A DNA stretch of 45,084 nt from Candidatus Hydrogenedentota bacterium (GTDB lineage Bacteria > Hydrogenedentota > Hydrogenedentia > Hydrogenedentales > SLHB01): contig JACRLJ010000070.1 of NCBI GenBank assembly GCA_016215105.1, positions 1 to 45,084 of the forward strand, written 5' to 3'. Under the pieces are notes generated by a model. It ran no database searches. It was not told the origin of the DNA and saw only the letters and a program-made list of their open reading frames with translations. Every line of letters starts with the position of its first letter. Positions within the stretch are counted from its first letter, which is position 1. This document shows positions 34,238 to 44,077 of this stretch, piece after piece. A program made the translations under genes and the position numbers.

Positions 34238-35080
34238 CTAGCCCGCCGCGCGTATCCACTCCAAGCTCCGCCGCATATACGCCAAATCCGCCTCCGCCGC
34301 CACGCGCGGGTCCCCCGCACCGCAATACTCCACGCACATCGGCCCGTCATACCCCATCCCGGCAATCTTCTCCAGCCACTTGTACACATCGATGTGCCCA
34401 TCGGCCAACCTCACGCTGAAGTCGTATGCGCCGCGGTCGGCGCGGCAGTTCTTGAAATGGTAGTACCCGATGCGCCCTCGAAGCCGCTCCAATTCTTCCG
34501 GGTCCTTCTCCGCGGTCGAGGTCGCGTACATGTTGCCGCAATCCGGATTCGCCCGCACATTATCCAAGCCAATCAGATCGAGAAGCCGCGACGTCGAATT
34601 TATTGTGTCAGTCAGCATATTCATGTGAATCTCAAAGACAATCGTAATGCCGCTCTTGGCGGCAAGCGCGCCCAGGTGCTTCATCGCGTTCGCGGCGCGC
34701 TCGTAATGAACATCCTTGGCAAGCGCTGAACCGTTCTTTCCATAATCAGTCGTATCCACCGCCAACCGGCCGACACCTCCATTGATCAGGACGACCCCGC
34801 AACGGGCACACGCCTCGATATCCCGTTCCATACGCGCGACTTCCTTCTCGACGACTCTTGAATCGTCATTGATAAAGTCGCCGCCGGAATCCACGCACCG
34901 GATCGCAACACCGTATTCACGCCCAAGTTCAACAGCGGCGGGCAACTCCACATCAAGCTTCCCACTATCGAAATGGCAAGGCTGCAATTCAATTCCGTCC
35001 CAGCCAAATCGCTTCGCGTTCACGAACGCCTCGCGCAACGAGTAGGATCGAAAGGTGTAACTGTGCATGATCAACTGCAT
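34238..35080 (-). CDS. sugar phosphate isomerase/epimerase (xylose-isomerase-like TIM barrel)
   Basis: 280 residues. MHSYTFRSYSLREAF begins the AP-endonuclease-2/xylose-isomerase barrel. Metal-type residues are seen in WDGIELQPCHF, FEIHMN, ANPDCGNMY, YYHFKNC and MCVEYCG. Family members isomerise or epimerise sugars or ketoses. The start has AGGAGAAG upstream. It is separated by about 220 bases from the isomerase operon on the same strand, so it may be transcribed with it or alone. Confidence 0.83.
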   Translation of the reverse strand: MQLIMHSYTFRSYSLREAFVNAKRFGWDGIELQPCHFDSGKLDVELPAAVELGREYGVAIRCVDSGGDFINDDSRVVEKEVARMERDIEACARCGVVLINGGVGRLAVDTTDYGKNGSALAKDVHYERAANAMKHLGALAAKSGITIVFEIHMNMLTDTINSTSRLLDLIGLDNVRANPDCGNMYATSTAEKDPEELERLRGRIGYYHFKNCRADRGAYDFSVRLADGHIDVYKWLEKIAGMGYDGPMCVEYCGAGDPRVAAEADLAYMRRSLEWIRAAG

Positions 35081-35301
35081 GGCGACTTCTCCTGTTCCAT
35101 CTCAGTAGCACGTTCGCCCCAAGAACGCCGGCCACCGTCACTTTGCGCTAACCGCGCATGCCCTAAAATACCAGCAACACGACGCTCTACGCCAGTTAGC
35201 CACAGCTCATTTGCGGACAGCCCCGCCAGGCCGCATAATGCGTGTTACTCACGACCTGACGATTTGCGGTGCGAATCCGAACCACGGGAGGAACGAAGAC
35301 G

Positions 35302-36537
35302 GTGATAAGCGCGCAGGATCGCAATATTCTAAGGGAACTCGCCGGACAGATTGCAGAAATTGCCGCACTCCCGGCACAGCAGGAGACCATCTCGCTCTGG
35401 AAGGCGCTCAACGCCCTGAAGCCGGTACGCCCCATGGTCATGATCGACCAGATCCCCTGGCACGAGATGGAGGTCGAGCATGAACTCACACTGCAGTGCG
35501 AAAACGATTTCTGCCGCGAGTACGAAACACGTCTTCGCCGCACCCTGTATCGCTGGAAACACTTGCGGGGTGACATGGTCGTCGAGCCGATGATCGATGT
35601 GCCTAGAGTAATACACAACTCCGGCTTCGGGATCGATGTGGTTGAGAACAAAGCCGTGCTGGACCCGAAGAATGATGTCGTCGGCCACTACTATATCGAT
35701 CAGATGAATACGGAAGAGGACGTTCAGAAGATCCGCGCCCCGCATATCGAACTCGACCAGGAAGCCACTGCCCGCGCGCTCGAAATGACCCACGAGATCT
35801 TCGATGGCGTCCTCACGGTACGCCTGCAAGGCGTGCATCCTTCATTCGCCCCGTGGGACGTCATCGTCGGATGGCACGGTGTCGAGAGTCTGCTGCGCGA
35901 CCTCATCGAGCGGCCTGAATTCATGCACGAGATCATTTCCCGCCTTACCAACGCCTATCTCTCCATGCTGGACCAACTTGAAGGGAAGGGGCTGCTCGGC
36001 GCCCCACAGGGCACGATTCACTGCTGCGGCGCGTACACCGACGAGCTTCCCGCGCCGGACTACAATCCCGAGCAGGTCCGAGCGAAGGACCTCTGGACCT
36101 GCGGCATGGCGCAGGTTTTCTCCGCCGTTTCACCAGCAATGCACCAGGAGTTCGAACTGAATTACGCCGTGCAATGGTACGAGCGCTTCGGCCTCGTGTA
36201 TTACGGATGTTGCGAACCCCTGCACGACAAGATTGATATCATCCGCAGGATTCCGCACGTGCGCAAGATCAGCATGAGCCCCTGGGTCGATACCGAGAAA
36301 GGGGCCGAACGGATCGGACGGGATTTCGTATTCTCCCGAAAGCCCAGCCCCGCGTTCCTCGCCGTTCAAGACTGGGAACCGGACGCCGTGCGCGCGGACC
36401 TCCAGGATACCCTAAGCCGGTGCGCGCGCCACGGTTGCCCGCTCGAACTCATCCTCAAAGACATCAGCACCGTCCGCTACGAGCCGCAGCGGCTATGGGA
36501 GTGGGCGGAAATCGCCATGAAGTTGGTCCAAGGATAG
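35302..36537 (+). CDS. URO-D superfamily barrel protein (MtaA-like)
   Basis: 411 residues from GTG 35302, preceded by GGGAGGA. An upstream ATG (35269) has no ribosome site. The barrel resembles the uroporphyrinogen decarboxylase/methylcobalamin:CoM methyltransferase superfamily. GTIHCCGAYTDE offers an H-x-C zinc-type site, and YYGCCEPLHD with SMSPWVD form later strands. It does not have the arginines expected for true HemE. Likely a methyltransferase or related activity in small-molecule metabolism. It stands alone on the plus strand. Confidence 0.7.
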   Translation: MISAQDRNILRELAGQIAEIAALPAQQETISLWKALNALKPVRPMVMIDQIPWHEMEVEHELTLQCENDFCREYETRLRRTLYRWKHLRGDMVVEPMIDVPRVIHNSGFGIDVVENKAVLDPKNDVVGHYYIDQMNTEEDVQKIRAPHIELDQEATARALEMTHEIFDGVLTVRLQGVHPSFAPWDVIVGWHGVESLLRDLIERPEFMHEIISRLTNAYLSMLDQLEGKGLLGAPQGTIHCCGAYTDELPAPDYNPEQVRAKDLWTCGMAQVFSAVSPAMHQEFELNYAVQWYERFGLVYYGCCEPLHDKIDIIRRIPHVRKISMSPWVDTEKGAERIGRDFVFSRKPSPAFLAVQDWEPDAVRADLQDTLSRCARHGCPLELILKDISTVRYEPQRLWEWAEIAMKLVQG

Positions 36538-36553
36538 AGAACTATCCGCCGCC

Positions 36554-38575
36554 TCACTTCACGGACGGCTCAAGCTTCACGTAGTCCAGGCCGACCATGT
36601 ACGCCGGTTTCGCCTTCGGATTGGTCCCCGTAATCTCAAACGTCAGTTTGTGGTCACCCTTCTCGAGCTTCTGGACGCCAAGATCGACGACGCCCGAAGC
36701 GGCGACGCCTTCACTGTATAGGTCAATCGGCGAACCCGCCTTCTCGCCGTCAACATAAACCTGAACAATCCCGTAGTCAGGCGCTTTCGTAAGCTGCACC
36801 GTCAGCGTATAACTGCCCGCTTTGGCGACTTCGAGACGGAGGTCAAGCTTCGCGCCCGGCTTGGCCTCAGTCCACCACAGTTGAGCCCCGCCGCTCCACG
36901 CGTCCCCGAAGCCGTCCATCGCTTGCTCTTGCGTCGTGCCGGCCGTCTTACTCAGCACAGTCATCTTTTCGCATTCAATCACGCCCTCGAGGCGCTTGAC
37001 CACCGGCTCGGGCCAGTTCAGGCGGTCCGCCAAGGGAACCGGTCCGTACGGGTCCTTGCCGCCCGGCGCCAAATACCAAAACGCCGTACACGCGTACAAG
37101 GTCGGACGGCTGTTGGGAAAATACTTCTCGATACAACCCTCGAACGACTTTTGGAACGGAACGTTATCATTGATATGCCAACGGTTCACCGCAATATGCC
37201 CCGCGTTGTTCATCGAAAGGACCTGGTTATGGTAGGGACGCGAAAACAAACCAGGATCGCCCCACGCGTAACCGAAATAGTCCTCAGACCCGGTGCCAAA
37301 GGTCGAAGGAAACTTCTCGCCGTCCACGAAGAATTTCTCGTCACCCTCACCCCACCATCCGCCGCGCGGATTCCAAACATGCAACAGCACGCCGCAAAAA
37401 CGGCCAACACCCTCGGTCTTGAGCATCGGCCAATCAATCTTGCGCTCCGGCTCAGCGGGCGGGAAGGCATCCAAATGCCATTTCGCATGAAAACGCCCCA
37501 GCTTTTCAATGGACATATTTGAAGGAAAAGGCTTGGTCATCCCGATGAAGGTGACGTTCCGGTCGGTCTTGCCCTCATTGTGAAGCTCGACGTGCGCCTT
37601 CTTCGCAAAGGGCATGTACCAACGCGAGTAAAACGAACCATCCTTGTTTAACCCCGACGGCAACGACGCGTACGGATTTGCGCCGGCCGCCGTACCGAAG
37701 AAGTCGCCCAACGGCGCCCACACGCTTGGCTTCGGGTCGTCGTCCCACGTAATGCTGATCGTCAATTCTCGCAGCACGGTTCGGTCGCCTGGCGAAGGTG
37801 GAAGATTGTCTACCTTGACCCATATTCCCGAGAAAGCGCCAGGGCCACTATTAACATCCCAAGCATCTACGCCACCAGCCTTGAGTAAATGCCCTGACTG
37901 GCTGTCCACGTCTCCTCTTACCCCCATGCCCGTTTGCGACAACTCCCGATCCGCCGCGTCCAGCGCCGCGGCATCCTGTGCGGACAGCGGAAGCCTAAAC
38001 GTCGGGACCTGCGTGCCTCGTGGAAACGTGGTGTACGTGAAATGGAAGTAATTTCCCCATCCTTTATCCGCGACGACCTTGCACGACTTCTGATACGGAA
38101 TCGGCACGTAGCAGTCCCAGCCCTTGGCGGCCTCGTAGCACAATGACTTCCGTGTGAACGGCTCGCTCGTTCCATCGAAGTATCCCTTGAACGGCAAATC
38201 CACGGCCGGTTCCGCCGCCCCATCGAGATAAATTCGCACATGGCCGTCGCCCGGCGCCGCGGACCAAATCCGCCTTATGCAGCCCGGTCCTTCCATCTCC
38301 GCCATGACGATTTGGCCATTCTCCTCTCGAACAAACCCTTGGCCGTCGCCGTTAGCGTCCCACGCCACGTATTTGCCCGTCTTCTCATCGTACCGGCTCG
38401 CCCGGTCGTAGCTCGACCACTGCGCGCACGTCTCCCCCGGCGCGGGCAGAGTCGCGAGGTACTCCACATCTGTCAATCGTCTGGCAAGATCCGCGTACGT
38501 AATGGTCCCCTGCGCCCCAGCCATAGGACACAGTACCGCCACTATCGCCATCAGAGTCCCAATCCGCCGCGTCAT
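36554..38575 (-). CDS. exported DUF2961 (GH172-type) glycoside hydrolase
   Basis: 673 residues from ATG 38575, with GGGAGG upstream. A signal peptide covers about 1-22 (ending AGA-Q). The DUF2961 fold spans about 30-560, with CAQWSSYDR, MEGPGCIRRIWSA, YMPFAKKAHVEL and GTGSEDYFGYAWG blocks. The last hundred residues form a beta-sandwich (ECEKMTV...YTLTVQLTKAPDYGIVQVYVDG) like a carbohydrate-binding module. GH172 enzymes act on fructofuranose/arabinofuranose links, so polysaccharide breakdown outside the cytoplasm is likely. It is followed by a sialidase-like gene on the same strand, 92 bases upstream. Confidence 0.83.
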   Translation of the reverse strand: MTRRIGTLMAIVAVLCPMAGAQGTITYADLARRLTDVEYLATLPAPGETCAQWSSYDRASRYDEKTGKYVAWDANGDGQGFVREENGQIVMAEMEGPGCIRRIWSAAPGDGHVRIYLDGAAEPAVDLPFKGYFDGTSEPFTRKSLCYEAAKGWDCYVPIPYQKSCKVVADKGWGNYFHFTYTTFPRGTQVPTFRLPLSAQDAAALDAADRELSQTGMGVRGDVDSQSGHLLKAGGVDAWDVNSGPGAFSGIWVKVDNLPPSPGDRTVLRELTISITWDDDPKPSVWAPLGDFFGTAAGANPYASLPSGLNKDGSFYSRWYMPFAKKAHVELHNEGKTDRNVTFIGMTKPFPSNMSIEKLGRFHAKWHLDAFPPAEPERKIDWPMLKTEGVGRFCGVLLHVWNPRGGWWGEGDEKFFVDGEKFPSTFGTGSEDYFGYAWGDPGLFSRPYHNQVLSMNNAGHIAVNRWHINDNVPFQKSFEGCIEKYFPNSRPTLYACTAFWYLAPGGKDPYGPVPLADRLNWPEPVVKRLEGVIECEKMTVLSKTAGTTQEQAMDGFGDAWSGGAQLWWTEAKPGAKLDLRLEVAKAGSYTLTVQLTKAPDYGIVQVYVDGEKAGSPIDLYSEGVAASGVVDLGVQKLEKGDHKLTFEITGTNPKAKPAYMVGLDYVKLEPSVK

Positions 38576-38667
38576 CGTTCCATCCTCCCGGACCAATGCC
38601 CGTTGATCTGGTTTGCCTTTGCCACAACGCATCGCACGGTACAGAACACATCCCAAGAACTAGTGCG

Positions 38668-41091
38668 CTAGCGATTGACCGGCTCCACGCGATCCTCCTT
38701 GACGCGCACGAGTTGCGCAACCAACGGCTGACTGCGCTCGGCGTTCATGTAGGCGCACAACAGCACGTCCGGTTCAACTTCGACGATACATCCCATTCCC
38801 CACACTGGGTAATCAATGACCGTGCCGGCGTCCCAGTTGAGTCCGCCATCCCTGCTCACGTTAACCGCGCATTGCGGATAGCGGTGCGCGCACACAATCG
38901 CGCCCGATTGCGTCCGCGCAATGGACTGCGCGTACCCTGGAAAAGTCGCACGGGACGCCGCGTCCCAGGTAAGCCCCGCATCGCTCGACCAGCACTGCCA
39001 CATCGTCTCGCTGTACACTGGACGCACGAGAACCGTGACGGTATTCCCCATCACCACCGCCGACGGCTCGGTCAAGTCCAGCGATCCCGGAAACTCGCCG
39101 CGCTTGGCACCGGTCCACGTCGGCCAATCCAGATCGATCGGGGCCGACCAGATTGCCCCTTGGTCCGTGCTTCGAGTTACGTAGGCTTTCGCGTGAGTCG
39201 CGCCCCACGTCCGCACGTCAGTAAATACCGCGCCGTCTTCCTTAGCGCCCCCCAGCAGAAAGCGCAGCCAAGTACCGTCGTCCGTGATCAGTACCGGCCC
39301 GTACGGCACTAGGCTTTTCGGAATACTCGGCCAAGCCGCTGCCACTTGGGAGGGTACCGGATCCGACCATGTCGCGCCGTTGTCGCGCGATGTCGCAATG
39401 GCGATCTCCGGCGCGGGCTTCTTTACGGCGTCCTGGGGCCGATATACCATAACACGCAGCGTGTCGCCCGCGCGGAACAGCGCGGAAGTGTAGTCGCCCA
39501 CGTCGCCGAGCGACGCAGGCAGCGCTTCCACCGCGCCCCAGGTGCGTCCGCGGTCTTTCGAGCGGACCAGTTTGCTCGCCTGCGCGAGTATCACGTCGCC
39601 ATTCGGCGCGATGCATCCACTCGGCATGATCTGACTGTCAAGTCCCACGGTAAAGCTGTGCGAGGGAAGCGGCACAGGCTTCCACTCATCCGCCTGTGAC
39701 GCCGCGCCGGCCACGCGCACATTGCGAAACGCATACCACCCGTACCCGGCGAATCCTAAGCGGCCACGTGAGTAAGCGTTGTCCGTCACATCCAATGCGG
39801 CGCGCCCGTCTACCCAAACGCGGATGCGCGGCCCTATCGCCTCGACCCGCACGTGATACCAGCGATCGGTCTCGCTCGGCACGCCAGGCACGTATTCAAA
39901 CGCGACGTGTCTCTGGTAAGCGTCGCCATCGATCGTCGCCACACCCGCCCAGAAATGTTTCGCGCGCAATTGCTGGCCGCCCCACGGAAAATGAACGTAG
40001 TAGAAATGATTCGGGTCCGATGCGCGCAAAATCAGTCCCGCGTCACCCGTACCGGTCTCGCGGTAATTCGCGTTGTAGTCGAACTCCACGCTCACATCTC
40101 CAAATGCTTCCGTCGTATAGAAGGCGCGGCTGTGGAGATTCCGCTTATCGGGCGGACGCATCACGCCCTCCGCATCCTCCGTCCACGGCTCGCCGGAGAA
40201 GTTCCACGCCTCCGAACCACTTAGGCGCAGCGAGCGTTCGCTTGGTGTCTGGCCAGTGCGCTCGCGTATCCATTGCGCCGTTTGCAGGACTGTGTCGGGC
40301 TCGTTGTTGATGGTCAGGTACACGACCCCGGTGATACGTTTGTCCCGGGCAAGCGCCAGCGCGGTTTCGTTTTGTTGACGAAGGAGATCGGCGGGAACGG
40401 TTCGGCCCTCGCCGTAGTCGTGCAAGTACAATCCAACCACGATGGGCTTATCCGGCCACTGCGCGGCGCAATACGCTACGTTTTCTTCGAGTTTCGGGAG
40501 GTCGCGCGCGTGCCACGTCCACAGGTTGATCACGTCGAGTTCGCGCACATACGCCGCAAGGGCGGGCTCGCGCAAGTTCATCGTGTACACCACGCCCCAG
40601 ATCCGTATGCGCGCGTTGTCGGCCCCCAACTGATCGCGAATTCCCCGAATATGCTCCGGTTTGAGCCCCGCCTTGACCGCGATCGTGCTCATGTCATCGA
40701 GCAGCACACCCTCGATTTTGGGATGCCGCGCGGCAAACCGTCTGATCCGCGCAATGGTCTCGGTGTAATCAAACGGGCCCTGGCCACCTTCCTTGCGGGG
40801 CGCTATCTCCCAGACGATGTGTTGCGCGTCATTAATCGCCGCCATGTGCTTTTCGGCCGCCTCGTCCGACTCCGGCAACCCATTGCCCGCCATAATCACG
40901 TTAGGAACACCAAGAATTCGCGCGCGTTCCATCGGCGTGGCCTGCGCGAACGACGCGGTGCTGTGGCCACCCGGCTGCCCCATCTCCGGATTGCCCCACA
41001 CCCAGAGCATTTCACGAAGAGGCTCCTGCCCCTCCGCTCGGACAAACGTCACCAAACACGTCGCAATCAGTAATGCGGACAGGCGATTCAT
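38668..41091 (-). CDS. exported three-part protein: TIM-barrel-like, DUF1080 and BNR-sialidase-like domains
   Basis: 807 residues, with AGGAGG ahead of ATG 41091 and a signal peptide of about 19 residues (ending VRA-E). Residues 25-285 resemble a barrel (IEGVLLDDMSTI, RIRIWGVVYTMN, PIVVGLYLHDYG). About 295-465 is a DUF1080/concanavalin-like jelly roll (AGLILRASDPNHFYYVHF, WYHVRVEAIGPRIRVWVDG). About 475-800 is a sialidase-like propeller with five Asp-box segments (SKDRGRTWG, SRDNGATWSD, STDQGAIWSA, SSDAGLTWDA, SRDGGLNWDA). True sialidase Arg triads cannot be confirmed. Probably binds or cleaves extracellular glycans, together with the GH172 protein. Confidence 0.75.
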   Translation of the reverse strand: MNRLSALLIATCLVTFVRAEGQEPLREMLWVWGNPEMGQPGGHSTASFAQATPMERARILGVPNVIMAGNGLPESDEAAEKHMAAINDAQHIVWEIAPRKEGGQGPFDYTETIARIRRFAARHPKIEGVLLDDMSTIAVKAGLKPEHIRGIRDQLGADNARIRIWGVVYTMNLREPALAAYVRELDVINLWTWHARDLPKLEENVAYCAAQWPDKPIVVGLYLHDYGEGRTVPADLLRQQNETALALARDKRITGVVYLTINNEPDTVLQTAQWIRERTGQTPSERSLRLSGSEAWNFSGEPWTEDAEGVMRPPDKRNLHSRAFYTTEAFGDVSVEFDYNANYRETGTGDAGLILRASDPNHFYYVHFPWGGQQLRAKHFWAGVATIDGDAYQRHVAFEYVPGVPSETDRWYHVRVEAIGPRIRVWVDGRAALDVTDNAYSRGRLGFAGYGWYAFRNVRVAGAASQADEWKPVPLPSHSFTVGLDSQIMPSGCIAPNGDVILAQASKLVRSKDRGRTWGAVEALPASLGDVGDYTSALFRAGDTLRVMVYRPQDAVKKPAPEIAIATSRDNGATWSDPVPSQVAAAWPSIPKSLVPYGPVLITDDGTWLRFLLGGAKEDGAVFTDVRTWGATHAKAYVTRSTDQGAIWSAPIDLDWPTWTGAKRGEFPGSLDLTEPSAVVMGNTVTVLVRPVYSETMWQCWSSDAGLTWDAASRATFPGYAQSIARTQSGAIVCAHRYPQCAVNVSRDGGLNWDAGTVIDYPVWGMGCIVEVEPDVLLCAYMNAERSQPLVAQLVRVKEDRVEPVNR

Positions 41092-41139
41092 ACCGACCTC
41101 CTGGCAGTTGAGAATCCAAAGTGGATGCAGTGAAACGAA

Positions 41140-42261
41140 CTAGTACCGGCATTCTCTAGCGGCCGCGGCGTACGCCTTCAAATTCTCCGCAGGCGCATCG
41201 AAAAAATGGTCGGAAGCCGAGAGAATATAGCCGCCATCCGGGCCGAAGCCTTCAAATAGGCGCCGCACTTCGTCACGAATCGTTTGCGCCGTGCCCGAAG
41301 TCAGCACATTGAACTGGTCCATACCCCCAATCATCGCAACCCTGCCCGCATAGACCTCGCGCACCTTCGCGGGGTCGGTGATATTTCCTCCCGTGCCGGG
41401 CGGCGATAGCGTCTCGGACGCGTCGGTCTCGTTTTCCACGATCTGATCGAGGATGTGCATCATCCCGCCGCAGGTGTGATACGTCGAGATGTGACCAATG
41501 CCGTGGATGGCGCGGTGCATCTCGCGGTCATACGGAAGACAGAACTCCCGGTGCAACGCGGGAGAAATCACGGTATCGCTGCTCGAACCGCCACCCGTTT
41601 CGATCAAGTCAAACGAAGTCCCTTTCAGTGACTCCTCGATAAACCGCCGCTTCTTGTCCAGAAGAATACGCATGAGGCGATGAACCCAGTCCGGATCCGT
41701 CATTGCCTGCTCAATCAGGTGTTGCGGCTCCGTAAGACAACACGCGTGCTGCCAGCACCCCGCCTGGTCGCCCCACACAAACCCGCGCAAGATGCCCGCG
41801 TCTCCGACCTCGTCGTAGGCCGCCGCAATCTTCTTCTTGTCGAGTTTGGCGACCGGCATATACTTCTCGATCAGTTCAATGTCGTCCTGCTGCTTGATCA
41901 GGTACTCGATAATCCAGGTGGTAGTGAGATTGCCGCGCGTCTTGTACGTAAGATCCCCACCCGGAGTGGTAATAACATGATGCAACTCCTTATGGAGCGG
42001 GTGCGGATCGATGACCGTGATCTTGTCCTGCCATTCCTGGCTTTGAAGCACGTAGCGCTCGGCGTTTGGAATCCAGAACTGACCCATCGCCTCGAAATAC
42101 TGGATGGACGCGTCCATCCCCGTGGTTGCGAAAGCGGAAAGCGCATCCATCCCGTCCATGTACTGATCCAGATGGAATTGCTGCCACTGATGCACCGTCA
42201 CAGGCAACCGGTCCGGCTTCTCGCGGCGCAACGCCCTCAACATGCGCTCTTTAGATGTCAT
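41140..42261 (-). CDS. URO-D superfamily barrel protein
   Basis: 373 residues from ATG 42261, preceded by GGAGGTGG. MTSKERMLRALRREKPDRLPV is the classic URO-D superfamily start. STYHTCGGMMHI provides an H-x-C zinc-type site as in the MtaA methyltransferases, and NITDPAKVREVYAGRVAMIGGM follows. It lacks HemE arginines near the N-terminus, so heme synthesis is unlikely. Probably a methyl-transfer or similar enzyme of unknown substrate. It sits directly upstream of the sialidase-like gene with a 48-base gap. Confidence 0.78.
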   Translation of the reverse strand: MTSKERMLRALRREKPDRLPVTVHQWQQFHLDQYMDGMDALSAFATTGMDASIQYFEAMGQFWIPNAERYVLQSQEWQDKITVIDPHPLHKELHHVITTPGGDLTYKTRGNLTTTWIIEYLIKQQDDIELIEKYMPVAKLDKKKIAAAYDEVGDAGILRGFVWGDQAGCWQHACCLTEPQHLIEQAMTDPDWVHRLMRILLDKKRRFIEESLKGTSFDLIETGGGSSSDTVISPALHREFCLPYDREMHRAIHGIGHISTYHTCGGMMHILDQIVENETDASETLSPPGTGGNITDPAKVREVYAGRVAMIGGMDQFNVLTSGTAQTIRDEVRRLFEGFGPDGGYILSASDHFFDAPAENLKAYAAAARECRY

Positions 42262-42321
42262 AAGCCCACCACCTCCGTCACGCCAGTCCCCAGAAACTGG
42301 CAATCGTCCCCGACGCCCGGA

Positions 42322-44013
42322 CTACGCTTTGACAATCTTACGATAGCGATGGCGCCGGTTCTCGAACAACTTCGACCCGAATTCCTTCATCCGCCACGCC
42401 TCGTATTCCTGGTAATTCCCCGTGAACCACCGTACAACACCGTCCCCCTCAAACACCAACAGATGCGTGCTAACCCGGTCTAGGAAGAACCGATCATGAC
42501 TGATCACGAGCGCGCACCCCGAAAACTGCTGAATGGCCTCTTCGAGCATCCGAAGCGTGTTCACATCGAGATCGTTCGTCGGCTCGTCAAGCAGGAGTAC
42601 GTTCCCGCCCACCTTCAATACCTTGGCGAGGTGGCAGCGGTTGCGTTCACCGCCAGACAAGTCCTTCACGGCCTTTTGCTGGTCCGTGCCGCGAAATCCA
42701 AACCGCGACAGATACTGCCGGATCGGCACTGCCCGCTTCCCTATCATCACGTCCGACGCGCCGCCACCGACCTCCTCGAGCAGTCCATGCTCGACCTGCA
42801 ACGATTCCGCGCCTTGTTCCGCGTACGCAAACGCCACCGACGGGCCAATAACGATTTCGCCCGAATCGGGCTTCTCCTGCCCCACCAGCATACGCATCAG
42901 CGTGGTCTTTCCTGTCCCGTTCGGGCCAATAACGCCCACAATCGCCCCTTTAGGCACGGAGAAGCTTATGTCTGAAAAGAGTGGATCACCACCGTACCCC
43001 TTTGACACGCCTTTGAACTCGATCACCTGGTCACCAAGCTCCGGCCCCGGAGCAATTTGAATAACACCCGAATCCTTGACGTCGTCTTTTTGCGCCGCCG
43101 CCTCGCGCGCAACCAACTGCTCGTACTCGATCAGGCGGGTGCGCGAAAGCTCGTGCCTATCGTGGTTGCTCATCCGTATCCACGCCAGCTCGCGCGCCAA
43201 GGCGCGGCCACGCGGAGAATCCTTCTTCTCGTCCGCCGTGGACATCTTGGTCAGCTTCTGTTCCAGCCACGACGAATAATTTCCCTCGTACGGGATGCCG
43301 TGCCCACCCTCCAGTTCGAGAATCCACTTCGTCACGTTATCCAGGAAGTACCGGTCGTGTGTCACGATGATCACCGTGCCGGGATAGTCGCGCAGTTGTG
43401 TTTCGAGCCAATCCACCGTCTCCGCGTCGAGATGGTTGGTCGGCTCATCCAGCAACAAAAGGTCGGGACGCTCAAGAAGCGCTTTACACAGCGCAACGCG
43501 CCGCTTCTCGCCGCCACTCAAGGTCCCCACGACGCGGTCATCGTCTGGCAGACACAACGCCTCACTGGCCTGGTTCAATCGCTGATCGAGGTTCCACGCG
43601 TCCGCGGCATCCAGCTTGTCCTGCAGCTCCCCCATGCGGTTGATCGCCTTTTCCATCTCGTCATCTGACATGGGCTCGCCCATACGTACCGTAAGTTCCT
43701 CGTACTCGCGCATGAGACTCATGGTATCCGCAAACGCAGATTCGAGCGTCTGCCGCACGGTCAGGCTCTTGTCGAGAATCGGATCCTGCATCACGATGCC
43801 TGCGCGGTATCCCTTGGACAGATCAGCTCGGCCGTCAAACTCGCCGTCTAGGCCCGCCATGATGCGCAGGACCGTGGACTTACCCGATCCGTTCTCGCCA
43901 ACGATCCCGATCTTAGCCCCCGGGAAAAAACACAGATATATGTTCTTCAGCACCTGCCTCTGGCCGTAGAACTTGTTCAAACCGATCATTGTGAATATGT
44001 ACTGCTCCGCCAT
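42322..44013 (-). CDS. ettA: energy-dependent translational throttle EttA (ABC-F)
   Basis: 563 residues, two ABC domains without membrane parts. First domain: GENGSGKST, LSGGEKRRVALCKALL, LLLLDEPTNHLD. The linker arm lies at about 245-300. Second domain: GPNGTGKTT, LSGGERNRCHLAKVL, LLLDEPTNDLD, and the end FENRRHRYRKI. EttA binds the ribosomal E site and gates the first peptide bond according to ATP level. Both Walker Glu residues are present. Length and ending match the EttA group better than Uup or YheS. Confidence 0.93.
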   Translation of the reverse strand: MAEQYIFTMIGLNKFYGQRQVLKNIYLCFFPGAKIGIVGENGSGKSTVLRIMAGLDGEFDGRADLSKGYRAGIVMQDPILDKSLTVRQTLESAFADTMSLMREYEELTVRMGEPMSDDEMEKAINRMGELQDKLDAADAWNLDQRLNQASEALCLPDDDRVVGTLSGGEKRRVALCKALLERPDLLLLDEPTNHLDAETVDWLETQLRDYPGTVIIVTHDRYFLDNVTKWILELEGGHGIPYEGNYSSWLEQKLTKMSTADEKKDSPRGRALARELAWIRMSNHDRHELSRTRLIEYEQLVAREAAAQKDDVKDSGVIQIAPGPELGDQVIEFKGVSKGYGGDPLFSDISFSVPKGAIVGVIGPNGTGKTTLMRMLVGQEKPDSGEIVIGPSVAFAYAEQGAESLQVEHGLLEEVGGGASDVMIGKRAVPIRQYLSRFGFRGTDQQKAVKDLSGGERNRCHLAKVLKVGGNVLLLDEPTNDLDVNTLRMLEEAIQQFSGCALVISHDRFFLDRVSTHLLVFEGDGVVRWFTGNYQEYEAWRMKEFGSKLFENRRHRYRKIVKA

Positions 44014-44077
44014 AACCTTCCTTCCTCAATTTCATTGTCAAATGCACCCCCCCCCGCCAAGCCAATTTGCCGGCGCT

